DNA of 52,888 nt from an uncultured Christensenella sp. (GCA_910578565.1 CAJTQF010000002.1:1-52888), one strand, 5' to 3'; counted from the stretch's first letter, positions 1 to 8,401 are shown. Made by a program: numbers and translations. Notes: generated from the sequence alone by a model not told the origin.

Positions 1-58
1 TTTGGAATTTTTTTATTTTTTTACGATTTTTTTGGAAAATTTATCTCTGTTTTGCACT

Positions 59-97
59 AAAAAATCCCCCGCAGGCACAGCCTGCGGGGGATTTTTT
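59..97. terminator. Bidirectional intrinsic terminator after the DeoC-like gene
   Basis: A GC-rich stem (66-75 with 81-90, loop 76-80) is flanked by an A run on the left and a T run on the right, so it can terminate in both directions. It lies 12 bp beyond the stop of the minus-strand DeoC-like gene. Bases 1-58 are T-rich and hold no feature that I can support. Confidence 0.85.
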
Positions 98-109
98 AGT
101 TGTTTGATA

Positions 110-853
110 TTAATTTACTGCATTTAAAATGAGTTGCGCCAAGTCAAGCGCGCATTTGCTGCCGATTATTCCTGCGCCCATATCGACAGCGATATCCATA
201 TCGGAAATATTAGATATGCCGTCCGCCTTTATGGTACATTTATCCTTTACAGCCGCTTTCATGCGCGAAACCACTTCGCCGTCAAAACCGCCGCCGAAAT
301 AGCCCGAATGCGTCCTTAACGAAGGAATTCCGCAGTCCGCCGCAATTGTGCAGACCTTATTCAGTTCCTGCGGGGTTAAAAGCGGGCTTTCAACGTTTAT
401 TCTTACGGCGCGGTTTTTACCTGCTTTTTTAACTTTTTTAAACTCGCGCTTTACATATCCCCAGTTGCCGTCTTTAATATATGAAACGGGAGCCGAAACT
501 TCCGCTTCGTCAACGCCGTCTTTGACCGCCTGTTTTACCGCCGCAACCTTTATTTTTGTGCTGTCGCCGCCGTGAGGGAAAGATATGCACGCGATAAGCG
601 AAACCTGCGGATCTCTGCCGAGATAGCCGACGCAAGGCTTTACGTGGTTGGGCAAAACGCACAACGCGCCGATGTTAAGCCTTGCGGCTTCCTGACAGGC
701 GCGGCGGAGCAAATTTTTGTCCGTTGTTGCGTCGGTAAGGTTGTATTCGAGTTTGGAAATTTGTCCCTGCGCGGCTTCCAAATTTAATTTGCGCTTAAAT
801 TCGGCGTAGCGGAGTTTTTCCTGTTCTTCCATCTTTTCGTCTAATTCTTCCAT
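110..853 (-). CDS. DeoC-like aldolase-fold protein with altered active site
   Basis: 247 aa. Overall pattern matches the deoxyribose-phosphate aldolase (DeoC) TIM-barrel family, which cleaves 2-deoxyribose-5-phosphate to acetaldehyde and glyceraldehyde-3-phosphate. The N-terminal ~35 residues are charged and helical; the barrel follows. The Schiff-base region reads LRTHSGYF (about 179-186) where active DERAs read (I/V)KTSTG, so the catalytic lysine is Arg180. The second lysine (Lys209 in TIKADG) is kept. The acidic position in the usual DEIDMV motif reads DEAEVS. Start ATG has AAGGG 6 nt upstream. It stands alone, with no nucleoside-catabolism neighbours. The fold assignment is good; DERA activity is doubtful (inference). 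Confidence 0.75.
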   Translation of the reverse strand: MEELDEKMEEQEKLRYAEFKRKLNLEAAQGQISKLEYNLTDATTDKNLLRRACQEAARLNIGALCVLPNHVKPCVGYLGRDPQVSLIACISFPHGGDSTKIKVAAVKQAVKDGVDEAEVSAPVSYIKDGNWGYVKREFKKVKKAGKNRAVRINVESPLLTPQELNKVCTIAADCGIPSLRTHSGYFGGGFDGEVVSRMKAAVKDKCTIKADGISNISDMDIAVDMGAGIIGSKCALDLAQLILNAVN

Positions 854-894
854 AATATACCCTTATAATATAATTTTTTTATTAATACACCGTT

Positions 895-900
895 TATAAT
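895..900 (+). promoter_or_regulatory. -10 box directly before the 80-aa membrane protein
   Basis: A perfect TATAAT ends 6 nt before ATG 907. No Shine-Dalgarno sequence fits between, so the transcript probably starts at or very near the start codon. No good -35 is visible 16-18 bp upstream. Confidence 0.5.
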
Positions 901-906
901 AGCCGT

Positions 907-1149
907 ATGGCTATAGGTATTTTATATCTGTTTTTGACATTCGTAATATGTTTTATTCTGGTGCATCTGGTACGGCTTGCGTATCTCGGATTTAAAAGCG
1001 TAAAAAAGAAACCCGAGCCGCCCAAGGAAAAAGAAAAACCCGCGCCTGAACCGAAGCCCAAAAAGCCCGAACCGGTTTACTATATTGTAGAAAAGAAACG
1101 GGCAAAAAAGTCCTATTCCGCGCCCAAAGAAATTCAGTTTAAAGACTAA
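907..1149 (+). CDS. Small single-pass membrane protein with Pro/Lys/Glu-rich tail
   Basis: 80 aa, family not recognised. Residues 3-29 form one hydrophobic membrane segment. Residues 33-57 are a Lys-Pro-Glu-rich, probably extended linker (KPEPPKEKEKP, PEPKPKKPEP). The C-terminus is basic. The shape suggests a membrane-anchored protein with a flexible arm, side unknown. It is convergent with rsfS, overlapping its 3' end by 4 bp, and divergent from the DeoC-like gene. The start is set by the TATAAT 6 nt upstream; no SD is seen. Confidence 0.7.
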   Translation: MAIGILYLFLTFVICFILVHLVRLAYLGFKSVKKKPEPPKEKEKPAPEPKPKKPEPVYYIVEKKRAKKSYSAPKEIQFKD

Positions 1150-1496
1150 TCTTCGTAGCGGGTAAGATTTTTGCCGTCTTCCCAAAGGCGTTCAAGGCGG
1201 TAAAAGTCCCTTTCTTCGTCGCCGAAAAGGTGAACGATTACGTCCGCATAATCCAGAACAGCCCACCTGCCGTTTTGGATACCTTCTTTTCTGCGCGGCA
1301 CTTCGCCGTAATCTTTTTCAAGTTTTTCTTCCAGATTTTCCGCAAGAGATTTAACCTGTATTTTAGACCTGCCCCCTGCGATTACGAAATAATCGCAAAG
1401 GCTGGTCTTATTTTCTACCGCGATATAGACTATATCGCAAGCCTTTTTATCCGATAAAATTTTGCATATTAAATCAGTTTTTTCTTTACTTGTCAT
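1146..1496 (-). CDS. rsfS: Ribosomal silencing factor RsfS
   Basis: 116 aa, normal length for the RsfS/Iojap family, which binds ribosomal protein uL14 on the 50S subunit and blocks subunit joining when nutrients are short. Recognisable blocks are DIVYIAVENKTSLCDYFVIA near residues 21-40 and GRWAVLDYADVIVHLF near 76-91, followed by ERDFYRLERLW. It overlaps the 3' end of nadD-yqeK by 11 bp; the order nadD-yqeK-rsfS is conserved in Firmicutes, and translational coupling is likely. Confidence 0.95.
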   Translation of the reverse strand: MTSKEKTDLICKILSDKKACDIVYIAVENKTSLCDYFVIAGGRSKIQVKSLAENLEEKLEKDYGEVPRRKEGIQNGRWAVLDYADVIVHLFGDEERDFYRLERLWEDGKNLTRYED

Positions 1497-2619
1497 TTTT
1501 TATTCCTTTTAAATATTCGTAAGTTTCAATTGACAGCGGATAAATTTTTTCGCCGCTACGGGTCAGATAATCAATATTGTGCTTTAACGCGGCAATCAAA
1601 CATTCGTCTACGTCCTGTGCGAACAATGCGCGCAATTCTTCAACACCCGGATAACTTCTGCCGCTTTCAAGCATATCGCAAAGATAAATAAGTTTTTCAA
1701 GCGCAGACATTCCTATGCGCCCGCCGGTGTGATATCTGATTGCGTTTAAAACGTCTTCGTCGGTTACGTTAAATACGTGTTCCGCAACGTACGCGCCCGC
1801 AAACTGATGGACAACCTGTGCGGGAACGCCGCTTTCACACTCAAACCCCTTTAACAACGGGCTGTCCGCGGGCAAGTATTTGGCGCAGTCGTGCAAAACC
1901 GCGGCGGTCAACGCTTTACTTTCGGGAATGTTCAGCCGCGAACAATTTTCCGCCGCCATTACCGCAACACCCACGGTGTGCCGCCAACGCTGCTCCGTAA
2001 GCATATTTTTAACTGCGCCCGCATACGGCAGGGCGTATATATTATTCCCTTTTATATAATTATAAACGTCATTGTCCAGACAATCGGGCGGTTCGCCCAA
2101 TGCAAGCAACGCGCGGATTTTGGTAGAACTTACGTCTTTGCCGACGTAGCCGAAAACCTGCGCCCGTGCGTTGAAGCGAACCTTAAAATTTTCAAGCGGC
2201 GCTTTAATACTTTCGCCGTCCGCTCTGGCGCACACCGCAAGCGTAACAGCATTTAAAATCCGTTCGGGATATTTCCATTTTGAAAAACTTTCAAGCATGT
2301 CCGCGCCGAGAATAAAATAACGCTCGTCAGACGGATATTTTTTTGCAAATTCTTCACAGGTGATATACGAATAACTTATGCCGCCGCGTCCGGTTTCAAA
2401 ACCGCTGACTTCGGCGCATTCCACTTTTTTAAAAGCAATGCGGCACATTTCAAGGCGGTCGCTTGCCGAAGCAGTGAGTCTGCCGCACTTGGACGGCGTT
2501 TCCGACGTAGGCATAATTATAACCTTGTCAAGATTGAGCGCACTGACCGCCGCGCGTACTATATTTACGTGTTCGGTATGAACGGGGTTGAACGACCCGC
2601 CGAATATTGCTATTTTCAT
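1486..2619 (-). CDS. nadD: Fused nicotinate-nucleotide adenylyltransferase NadD and YqeK-type HD hydrolase
   Basis: 377 aa in two parts. Residues 1-~195 are NadD: GGSFNPVHTEH nucleotidyltransferase motif at the N-terminus, then SYITCEEF, FILGADMLESF and SSTKIRALL. It adenylates nicotinate mononucleotide in NAD synthesis. Residues ~205-377 are a YqeK-like HD domain (RWRHTVGVAV, LHDCAKYLP, IRYHTGG), a family known to hydrolyse Ap4A. In Bacillus these are two adjacent genes; here they form one reading frame. Start is ATG 2619. It is upstream of and overlaps rsfS. Confidence 0.93.
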   Translation of the reverse strand: MKIAIFGGSFNPVHTEHVNIVRAAVSALNLDKVIIMPTSETPSKCGRLTASASDRLEMCRIAFKKVECAEVSGFETGRGGISYSYITCEEFAKKYPSDERYFILGADMLESFSKWKYPERILNAVTLAVCARADGESIKAPLENFKVRFNARAQVFGYVGKDVSSTKIRALLALGEPPDCLDNDVYNYIKGNNIYALPYAGAVKNMLTEQRWRHTVGVAVMAAENCSRLNIPESKALTAAVLHDCAKYLPADSPLLKGFECESGVPAQVVHQFAGAYVAEHVFNVTDEDVLNAIRYHTGGRIGMSALEKLIYLCDMLESGRSYPGVEELRALFAQDVDECLIAALKHNIDYLTRSGEKIYPLSIETYEYLKGIKNDK

Positions 2620-2657
2620 ATGGTTTAAAAAATATAAATTATGTCAAAAATGCGTGT

Positions 2658-3404
2658 ATGAGAAGACTTAATCTGCCGCTTATACTGGATACGATTTTTG
2701 CCGCGTTGTGCGCGTTTTTGCTGTTTTTTACGGCTATGCGCTATTACACCAAAAGCGCGGCAATTGCGCTTACTTTCGCAATTTTTGCCTGCATACTTTT
2801 CGGCGCGCTCAGCTTTTTGTACATAAGCAAAAAGCAAAACAAAAAGCTACTGCTTTCACGCGACGAAAAAAACAAAAAACTGCTGTCTTTGCACCTTTCG
2901 CTCTCTTCGGACGAATACATCTGCGGACTGTTTGAAAAATGCCTTTCCGACGGTTCAGAAACAGAAATAAAGGGCGGAAAAATTTTCACCGCAGACAGCG
3001 TGTATTTTTTCAATTTCAAAATGCAACCGCTGTCCGAAGACGACATTGCAAAAATTATAAGGTATTCGAGCGATAACAAAAAAATTATATTTTGCAGTAA
3101 AATTTCAGCCGAAGCCGCCCTTTTGTGCGAGAATTTTTTAATTGAAATACAGAATATAGACGGCGTTTATAAGCTGTTGAAAGAAAAAGGACTTCTGCCC
3201 GAAAAATATGTCTATGAAGGCGCTAAAAAAATAAGCGTTTTTAAAAAGATAAAGGCACGGTTTAACCGCAAACTTTCTGCGCCGCTGTTCTGGTCGGGCG
3301 CGGGGTTGCTGTTTTTAAGCTATTTTACCTTTTTCCCCGTCTATTATATTATCAGCGGAGGAATAATGCTTATTCTCTCCGCCGTGGCGTTGGTTTTCAA
3401 TTAA
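2658..3404 (+). CDS. Membrane protein with soluble central domain, function unknown
   Basis: 248 aa from ATG 2658 (an in-frame TTG at 2607 would overlap nadD and was not chosen). Two membrane segments at about residues 8-28 and 35-56, a soluble part of ~130 residues, then two more hydrophobic segments near the C-terminus. The soluble part contains GGKIFTADSVYFFNFKMQ and, later, IEIQNIDGVYKLLKEKGLLP, a pattern loosely like membrane-linked restriction-endonuclease-fold proteins, but I see no complete catalytic motif. Divergent from nadD-yqeK. No clear SD. Confidence 0.6.
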   Translation: MRRLNLPLILDTIFAALCAFLLFFTAMRYYTKSAAIALTFAIFACILFGALSFLYISKKQNKKLLLSRDEKNKKLLSLHLSLSSDEYICGLFEKCLSDGSETEIKGGKIFTADSVYFFNFKMQPLSEDDIAKIIRYSSDNKKIIFCSKISAEAALLCENFLIEIQNIDGVYKLLKEKGLLPEKYVYEGAKKISVFKKIKARFNRKLSAPLFWSGAGLLFLSYFTFFPVYYIISGGIMLILSAVALVFN

Positions 3405-3416
3405 GACTTAATATAA

Positions 3417-3710
3417 TTAAATTTCAATATGCTTTACGCCTTTTTTCTGCGATTTTCTGTAAAGCACGGCTTTTCTGCCTATTACGATGACACACTCTGC
3501 CGAAAGTCTTTCGGCAAGTTCGCGCCCCAAAAGTTGCGGGTCGCCGTCCGCGTTTTCAAGAATGTTTATTTTAATAAGCTCTCGGCTTTCAAGACAGTCA
3601 GAAAAACTTTTAAGCATATTTTCGCCGATTCCGTCCTTGCCCACCTGCCCTATCGGAGACAGGTTTGCGGCAAGGGCTTTTAACTTGCTGCGTTGTTTAG
3701 ATGTCAACAT
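3417..3710 (-). CDS. yhbY: YhbY-type (CRM domain) RNA-binding protein
   Basis: 97 aa, the usual length of the YhbY family, a single CRM (CRS1-YhbY) domain that binds RNA and pre-50S ribosomes. The start LTSKQRSKLKALAANLSPI and the glycine-rich loop QVGKDGIGENM (about 22-32) are typical. It sits 11 bp downstream of obg, a common pairing of two 50S assembly factors. It converges on the membrane protein gene with a 12-bp gap. Confidence 0.92.
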   Translation of the reverse strand: MLTSKQRSKLKALAANLSPIGQVGKDGIGENMLKSFSDCLESRELIKINILENADGDPQLLGRELAERLSAECVIVIGRKAVLYRKSQKKGVKHIEI

Positions 3711-3721
3711 ATTTTTTCCTT

Positions 3722-5002
3722 TTAGTTTATAAAATCAAATTCCACGTCGCCCACTATTACGGTGTCTTTTTCCTTTACACCCATTTCGCGCAGACGGGAA
3801 ATTACTCCCTTTTCACGCAAAATTTTCTGGAAATACGCCATAGAATCGGGGTCGTCCAAAGACACGTTTCTGCAAAGCATATCCACGAGCGCGCCTACGA
3901 CTACAAACGCGTCGCCGTCCGCATAAATTTCAAAGCCCAGATCGCCGCCCCTGGTATAAGTAAAGTTTTCGTCATGCTCTATACGCTTTACGGGGGGCAA
4001 ACCTTCAAGCACCGAAAAAACCCCTTCGATAAGCTCTTTCGTGCCGTCGCCCGTTATCGCCGTAACAGTAAAAATTTTGTATTTTCTGCCGTACTTCTTT
4101 TTGAAAAGTTTTACGTTCTCTTCCGCGCCGTAAGCGTCGCATTTGTTAAGCGCGATAACCTGCGGCAACTTTGACAGCGCCTTGCTGTATCCTGCAAGTT
4201 CGGCGTTTATTTTTTTGAAATCTTCCGCGGGATCGCGCTGTTCGCACCCCGAAATATCGACCACGTGCAACAGCATACGGGTACGCTCTATATGCCTTAA
4301 AAAATCGTGCCCCAGCCCCGCGCCCTGCGCGGCGCCTTCGATAAGCCCCGGAATATCCGCCGCGACGAAAGACTTTTCATAGTACTTTACAACGCCGAGA
4401 TTGGGCGAAAGGGTTGTAAAATGGTAGTTTGCGATTTTGGGGCGCGCCGCCGAAATTTTTGAAAGCAACGTAGATTTACCCACGTTGGGGAATCCTATAA
4501 TACCCACGTCCGCGATAACTTTCAGTTCGAGTATAAGTTGGTGCGGCTCAGTCTTCTCGCCCTTCTGGGCAAAGTTAGGCGCGTGCCGCCTTGCGGTAGT
4601 AAAGCGCACGTTGCCTTTGCCCCCACGTCCGCCCTGCTGAACCAGCTTTTTTTCGCCGTCGCAGAACATATCGCAGATTACCGTATCCGTTTCGGCGTCC
4701 CTGACAACCGTCCCGACAGGTACCTTTATTACCATATCCGCGCCGAATTTGCCGAAGCACTTGTTGGTCCCGCCGCGTTCGCCGTTGCCCGCAAAATACT
4801 TGCTTGTATAACGGAAAGACAGCAAGTCGTTCATACTGCCGTCCGCAACCACATAGACGTTACCGCCGTTTCCGCCGTCGCCGCCGTCCGGTCCGCAGGC
4901 AGGTTTGCCTTTATACGACTTGAACGAATTCATACCGTCGCCGCCGTCGCCTGATTTGATTGTAATTTTTACCTTGTCGGTAAAGCCGTTTCTGTCGGAC
5001 AT
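3722..5002 (-). CDS. obg: Obg family ribosome-assembly GTPase
   Basis: 426 aa. Three domains in order: glycine-rich Obg fold (1-~158, with GDGGDGMNSFKSYK and GGDGGNGGNVY), GTPase domain (P-loop GFPNVGKSTL, switch II DIPGLIEGAAQG, NKCD) and a C-terminal OCT domain ending near VVGDVEFDFIN. Obg binds the 50S subunit and links ribosome assembly to (p)ppGpp and stress. It lies 9 bp after rho in the same direction. Confidence 0.97.
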   Translation of the reverse strand: MSDRNGFTDKVKITIKSGDGGDGMNSFKSYKGKPACGPDGGDGGNGGNVYVVADGSMNDLLSFRYTSKYFAGNGERGGTNKCFGKFGADMVIKVPVGTVVRDAETDTVICDMFCDGEKKLVQQGGRGGKGNVRFTTARRHAPNFAQKGEKTEPHQLILELKVIADVGIIGFPNVGKSTLLSKISAARPKIANYHFTTLSPNLGVVKYYEKSFVAADIPGLIEGAAQGAGLGHDFLRHIERTRMLLHVVDISGCEQRDPAEDFKKINAELAGYSKALSKLPQVIALNKCDAYGAEENVKLFKKKYGRKYKIFTVTAITGDGTKELIEGVFSVLEGLPPVKRIEHDENFTYTRGGDLGFEIYADGDAFVVVGALVDMLCRNVSLDDPDSMAYFQKILREKGVISRLREMGVKEKDTVIVGDVEFDFIN

Positions 5003-5011
5003 AATTTTTCC

Positions 5012-6382
5012 TTATTTCAGTCTGGAACGAAGTTCTTCGTAAGACGACGTGTTTTCAAAAAGTTTTATTACGTTTTCGCCGTCTTCGTGCTTGCGGCGGA
5101 GCGCAACCGCCGTATCCAACTCTTCACGGGTTAAAATTCTTTCGTCGCCGGAAGCTGCGGATTTTTCTATATCGATGGGCGGTAAAATTCTCAATCTCGC
5201 AAGTTTTTGCGAAAGGGTTATACGCATATTACCCGCGTCCTTCAGTCCGCAATATACCGCGTTTTCAATTTCGTCGCCCCCTTCCGAAAGCGCGGAAATT
5301 ATAGTGAGCGACGCGCCCTGTTCGGTATTGCGCGCAGAGGATATAAATTTTTTTGCCGCATCCAGCGCCGCAGTGTCAAGCCGCGAACCCACTTGCGCGC
5401 CGCAATTGTAAGCAAGAGTAAGTTTTGTAAGGTCGTCCAGAATGAACGCTACGTCCTTACAAAGTTCGGTTAGTCTTTTCGCGTGTTCGAGCGCGATTTC
5501 GGCAGTCTTTACGTGTACGCGCGCGCCTGCGTCCATAGTGGAAGCAATGACATCCGCGCGTTTGAACGAGCGCTTAAAATCGACCGCTTCTTCGGGACGC
5601 GCGTCGATAAGCGCAACTATAATTTTAACTTCGGGATGATTTTTCTCTATACCTTCGGCTATCACCTTTAAAATTGCCGTCTTGCCCGTGCCGTGCGGCG
5701 CGACCACAAGAACGCGCTGACCGGCAGCCACCGGACATAAAAGGTCAATCATTCTTCCGGCAACGTCGTTACCGCCGCGCGATGAAGACAATTTTTTTAT
5801 AGGATACACGGGTGCGAGAGCTTCGAAATCAAGCCTTGACGATACGGCTTCGGGCAGAACGCCGTTGACAGCCGAAACGTTTACAAGACCTGCAAGTCCG
5901 CTGTCGGGCTTGCGCCTTAAAGCGCCCTTGACGTAGTCGCCTTCGCGGAGAGAGAATCTTGTGACAAATGAGTCGCTCACGAATACTTCGCCGCCGTTAA
6001 CCGAATTGAGATACCACACTCCGTCCGATTTGAACAACAGTCCTTCTGTAGGCTCGTTGGAAACCACCGCGTCGGACACCTGCATTACGTGCCCTTCGGA
6101 ACTTTCTGCGCCGAATGAAGAAAGACTTATTTCGCGGCAACGTAAAATGTCAACCACAAGCTGTCTGTCGTATTCCGCGGACTTGGGCGGCGCGCCGCTC
6201 GCGGACTGCGAAGCGGGGTCGGTCCTGCCGGAAGCTATGTTTAAAATTTCTTCGATCAGGCGTTCCTTTCTGCCTTCTGTCGGGCGGGGAACGCCAACCT
6301 GTCTTGCGACCTGCCTTATATCGTAAATGCTTTTTGCTTTAAGACGCGCGTTAAGCTCTTCAAGTAATCTGTTATCAGCCAT
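5012..6382 (-). CDS. rho: Transcription termination factor Rho, divergent
   Basis: 456 aa. SAP-like N-terminus (KAKSIYDIRQVARQVGV), cold-shock RNA-binding part (GLLFKSDGVWYLNSVNGG, about 114-131), then the RecA-type ATPase. Walker A reads APHGTGKT (228-235), not the usual (A/S)PPKAGKT. The region with the catalytic glutamate reads DARPEEAVDFKR. The R-loop region reads SRLDTAALDAAKKF, without the usual HRPKRFF. All motors of Rho are there in position, so it is probably a working helicase with altered details. It overlaps the upstream MBL gene by 8 bp. Confidence 0.93.
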   Translation of the reverse strand: MADNRLLEELNARLKAKSIYDIRQVARQVGVPRPTEGRKERLIEEILNIASGRTDPASQSASGAPPKSAEYDRQLVVDILRCREISLSSFGAESSEGHVMQVSDAVVSNEPTEGLLFKSDGVWYLNSVNGGEVFVSDSFVTRFSLREGDYVKGALRRKPDSGLAGLVNVSAVNGVLPEAVSSRLDFEALAPVYPIKKLSSSRGGNDVAGRMIDLLCPVAAGQRVLVVAPHGTGKTAILKVIAEGIEKNHPEVKIIVALIDARPEEAVDFKRSFKRADVIASTMDAGARVHVKTAEIALEHAKRLTELCKDVAFILDDLTKLTLAYNCGAQVGSRLDTAALDAAKKFISSARNTEQGASLTIISALSEGGDEIENAVYCGLKDAGNMRITLSQKLARLRILPPIDIEKSAASGDERILTREELDTAVALRRKHEDGENVIKLFENTSSYEELRSRLK

Positions 6383-7022
6383 TTCGTCTCCTTAACACTA
6401 TAACGCGCGTGTTATCGGAGCCGCGTCTTGTAAACTCTATTTCGCCGTCTTCCGCTTCGTATACGTCTTCTTCGTCAAAGTATTGTAAAAAGCCGTCCAC
6501 TTTTTCAATGTCCAGCTTACAGCCCTTGTCGCGGTAGTGCATGGGAATGACCGCGTCCGGCATAAGCCTGTCAACGTATTCCTTTGCCATTTCCGCGTCA
6601 ACGGTATAGTTTCCGCCCACAGGGATTAAAAGAACGTCAACGGGCAAAAGCAACTCTATAAGTTCGGACGAACAGGCTTCGCCCAAATCGCCCATATGAC
6701 ATATGTCTATTCCGTCCATACGGAATTTGAAAATTAAATTTTCGCCCCTGCATTTGCCGCGTTGCCCGTCGTGAAAACTTTTCACTGCGGATATGCGTAT
6801 GCCGTGCAGGTCGTAATTGCACTCGCTGTCGATAATAACAGGATTGCCGCCAACCGCGCCCGTGTTGTCGTGGTCGTAATGACGGTGCGAAACCGTAACC
6901 GCGTCCGCCGCGATTTCCGGCATAACGTAGCCTATCGAACTGTCGTACGGATCGCAGACAACCGACGTACCCGTACTTTCGGTAAGCCGAAAGCACGAAT
7001 GCCCCAAATATTCAATCTTCAT
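6375..7022 (-). CDS. MBL-fold metal-dependent hydrolase (UlaG/YtkL-like)
   Basis: 215 aa. Starts with MKIEYLGHSCFRLTE, typical of the small UlaG/YtkL-like metallo-beta-lactamase-fold hydrolases. Metal ligands are visible in VSHRHYDHDN, HMGDLG and the late IPMHYRDKG. The substrate cannot be told from sequence. It overlaps rho by 8 bp and lies 11 bp after the DUF1934 gene, so it is within the tyrA-to-yhbY cluster. Confidence 0.85.
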   Translation of the reverse strand: MKIEYLGHSCFRLTESTGTSVVCDPYDSSIGYVMPEIAADAVTVSHRHYDHDNTGAVGGNPVIIDSECNYDLHGIRISAVKSFHDGQRGKCRGENLIFKFRMDGIDICHMGDLGEACSSELIELLLPVDVLLIPVGGNYTVDAEMAKEYVDRLMPDAVIPMHYRDKGCKLDIEKVDGFLQYFDEEDVYEAEDGEIEFTRRGSDNTRVIVLRRRNG

Positions 7023-7033
7023 TCTTCTTCCCT

Positions 7034-7435
7034 TTACTTATATAATACTGTAAAACTCAGTTGAGTAACTTCTCCGCCGCTTTTATATGTCAGCCTTACC
7101 CTGTGACCGCCCTTACCGGACAATATTTCCAATTTATCGGTGAAGACTTCAAAAAAGCCTTTCATATTTCCGTATCCTATTTCACAGCGCGTTGTCTTGC
7201 CCTGTCCGAATTTCATACGGATATTCTGCGAACCCGCGCGGACGTATTCCGCCCGCCCCTGTCCGAAAAAGAAGCAGCTCTTATCCCCGTCCGAAGCGTA
7301 ACTTACAAGCACGCCGCCGTCCCTTTCGCAACAATTTCCGTCAGCGGAAATATTTTCGTTCAAATTATCTCCTTCAGAAATTATTTTTACGCTGCAGGGG
7401 ACGCAGGTTTGTCCGTCAATTTCATTATACCACAT
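7034..7435 (-). CDS. DUF1934 family protein
   Basis: 133 aa. The central and C-terminal part (GQNIRMKFGQGK-like region, EIGYGNMKGFFEVFT, VRLTYKSGG, LSFTVLYK) matches the YwiB/DUF1934 family, predicted calycin-like beta barrels of unknown function in Firmicutes. The N-terminus is longer than usual and the start is uncertain: ATG 7435 has no SD. Gaps of 11 bp on both sides place it in the tyrA-MBL-rho cluster. Confidence 0.75.
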   Translation of the reverse strand: MWYNEIDGQTCVPCSVKIISEGDNLNENISADGNCCERDGGVLVSYASDGDKSCFFFGQGRAEYVRAGSQNIRMKFGQGKTTRCEIGYGNMKGFFEVFTDKLEILSGKGGHRVRLTYKSGGEVTQLSFTVLYK

Positions 7436-7446
7436 ATTTTAAAAAA

Positions 7447-8295
7447 TTACTTCAAATTTTGTACGAAAATATCGGGCGTCATTATACTTTTTTTGCCTGC
7501 GGCAAACCGCTCTTTTCCGTCGCGCAGAATTTCTGAGAGCCAGCCGCCGTCTCCCCGTTCTATGGCGGCTTTCGCTTCTTCAAGCGATCTTATAAGATTT
7601 TCTAATTTTTGCACGAGATTGTCCGCGTTTTTGAGATAGAGCGCGGACCACATATTTTCGTCAACGCCGGCGATTCTCGTCATATCCTGAAAACTTCCGC
7701 CGGTGAACCCTATGCATCCGTCGATTTCGTCGTCCTTGACGTATGCGTTTGAAACTATGTGGGCAAGCTGCGACGTGTACGCAATTTTTTTGTCGTGCAA
7801 CTCGGCAGTACACTCCACAATTCTGCCGAACCCCATTTCTTTTACCAAATCCCAGACTGTTTTTATTGCGCAATCTTCGGCGTCGCCGCGCACAACTATC
7901 ATACTTGCCCAGTCAAAAAGGTGGGCGCACGCGTTTTCTATTCCGGCAACTTCTTTGCCTGCCATAGGGTGGCAACCCACGTACTGAAAATTGCGCGGCT
8001 TGGCGTTAACCGCGTCCGCAATATACTTTTTAACGCCGCATACGTCCGCGACCACCGCGCCGTCTTTAAAGGTGTTCGCGTTAATAAAGTTAACGGTAGC
8101 TTCGGGCGGAAGAGCAATAAACACCACGTCGAAATTTTCAAAAGTCTGCGCAGTGCCGTCTATTACAGAATGGTTAAAAGCGTATTCGAGAGCTTCTTTG
8201 GAGCGGTTCCAGCCGTAAACCGTATGTCCCGCCCTTTTCAGCGCAAGACAAATAGAACCGCCTATTATGCCCATTCCCGCAACGCAAATTTCCAT
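7447..8295 (-). CDS. tyrA: Prephenate dehydrogenase
   Basis: 282 aa. NAD-binding Rossmann motif GMGIIGGS at residues 7-14 and the catalytic-region GCHPMAGKEVAGIENA identify TyrA, which makes 4-hydroxyphenylpyruvate for tyrosine synthesis. No fused chorismate mutase or ACT domain. Start ATG 8295 has GGAGG upstream. First gene of a minus-strand cluster that continues to yhbY; no other aromatic amino acid genes are nearby. Confidence 0.93.
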   Translation of the reverse strand: MEICVAGMGIIGGSICLALKRAGHTVYGWNRSKEALEYAFNHSVIDGTAQTFENFDVVFIALPPEATVNFINANTFKDGAVVADVCGVKKYIADAVNAKPRNFQYVGCHPMAGKEVAGIENACAHLFDWASMIVVRGDAEDCAIKTVWDLVKEMGFGRIVECTAELHDKKIAYTSQLAHIVSNAYVKDDEIDGCIGFTGGSFQDMTRIAGVDENMWSALYLKNADNLVQKLENLIRSLEEAKAAIERGDGGWLSEILRDGKERFAAGKKSIMTPDIFVQNLK

Positions 8296-8322
8296 AATAA
8301 ATTCCTCCGTTTTAACGAAAAG

Positions 8323-8351
8323 ATTATACCACAGACTTTTGAATTAGACAA
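8323..8351 (-). promoter_or_regulatory. Promoter of the tyrA-DUF1934-MBL-rho-obg-yhbY cluster
   Basis: Read on the minus strand: -35 TTGTCT (8351-8346), 17-bp spacer, -10 TATAAT (8328-8323) with an upstream TGG (extended -10). It is back-to-back with the pgk promoter. Confidence 0.7.
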
Positions 8352-8372
8352 TTAAATTATAACTTGGTTTTA

Positions 8373-8401
8373 TTGACTTTCACAAAACTTTAATCTATAA
8401 T
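8373..8401 (+). promoter_or_regulatory. Promoter of the pgk-tpiA-gpmI operon
   Basis: -35 TTGACT (8373-8378), 17-bp spacer, -10 TATAAT (8396-8401). Predicted start of transcription near 8408, giving a ~41-nt leader with an AAGGAG site at 8433-8438. Confidence 0.8.
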
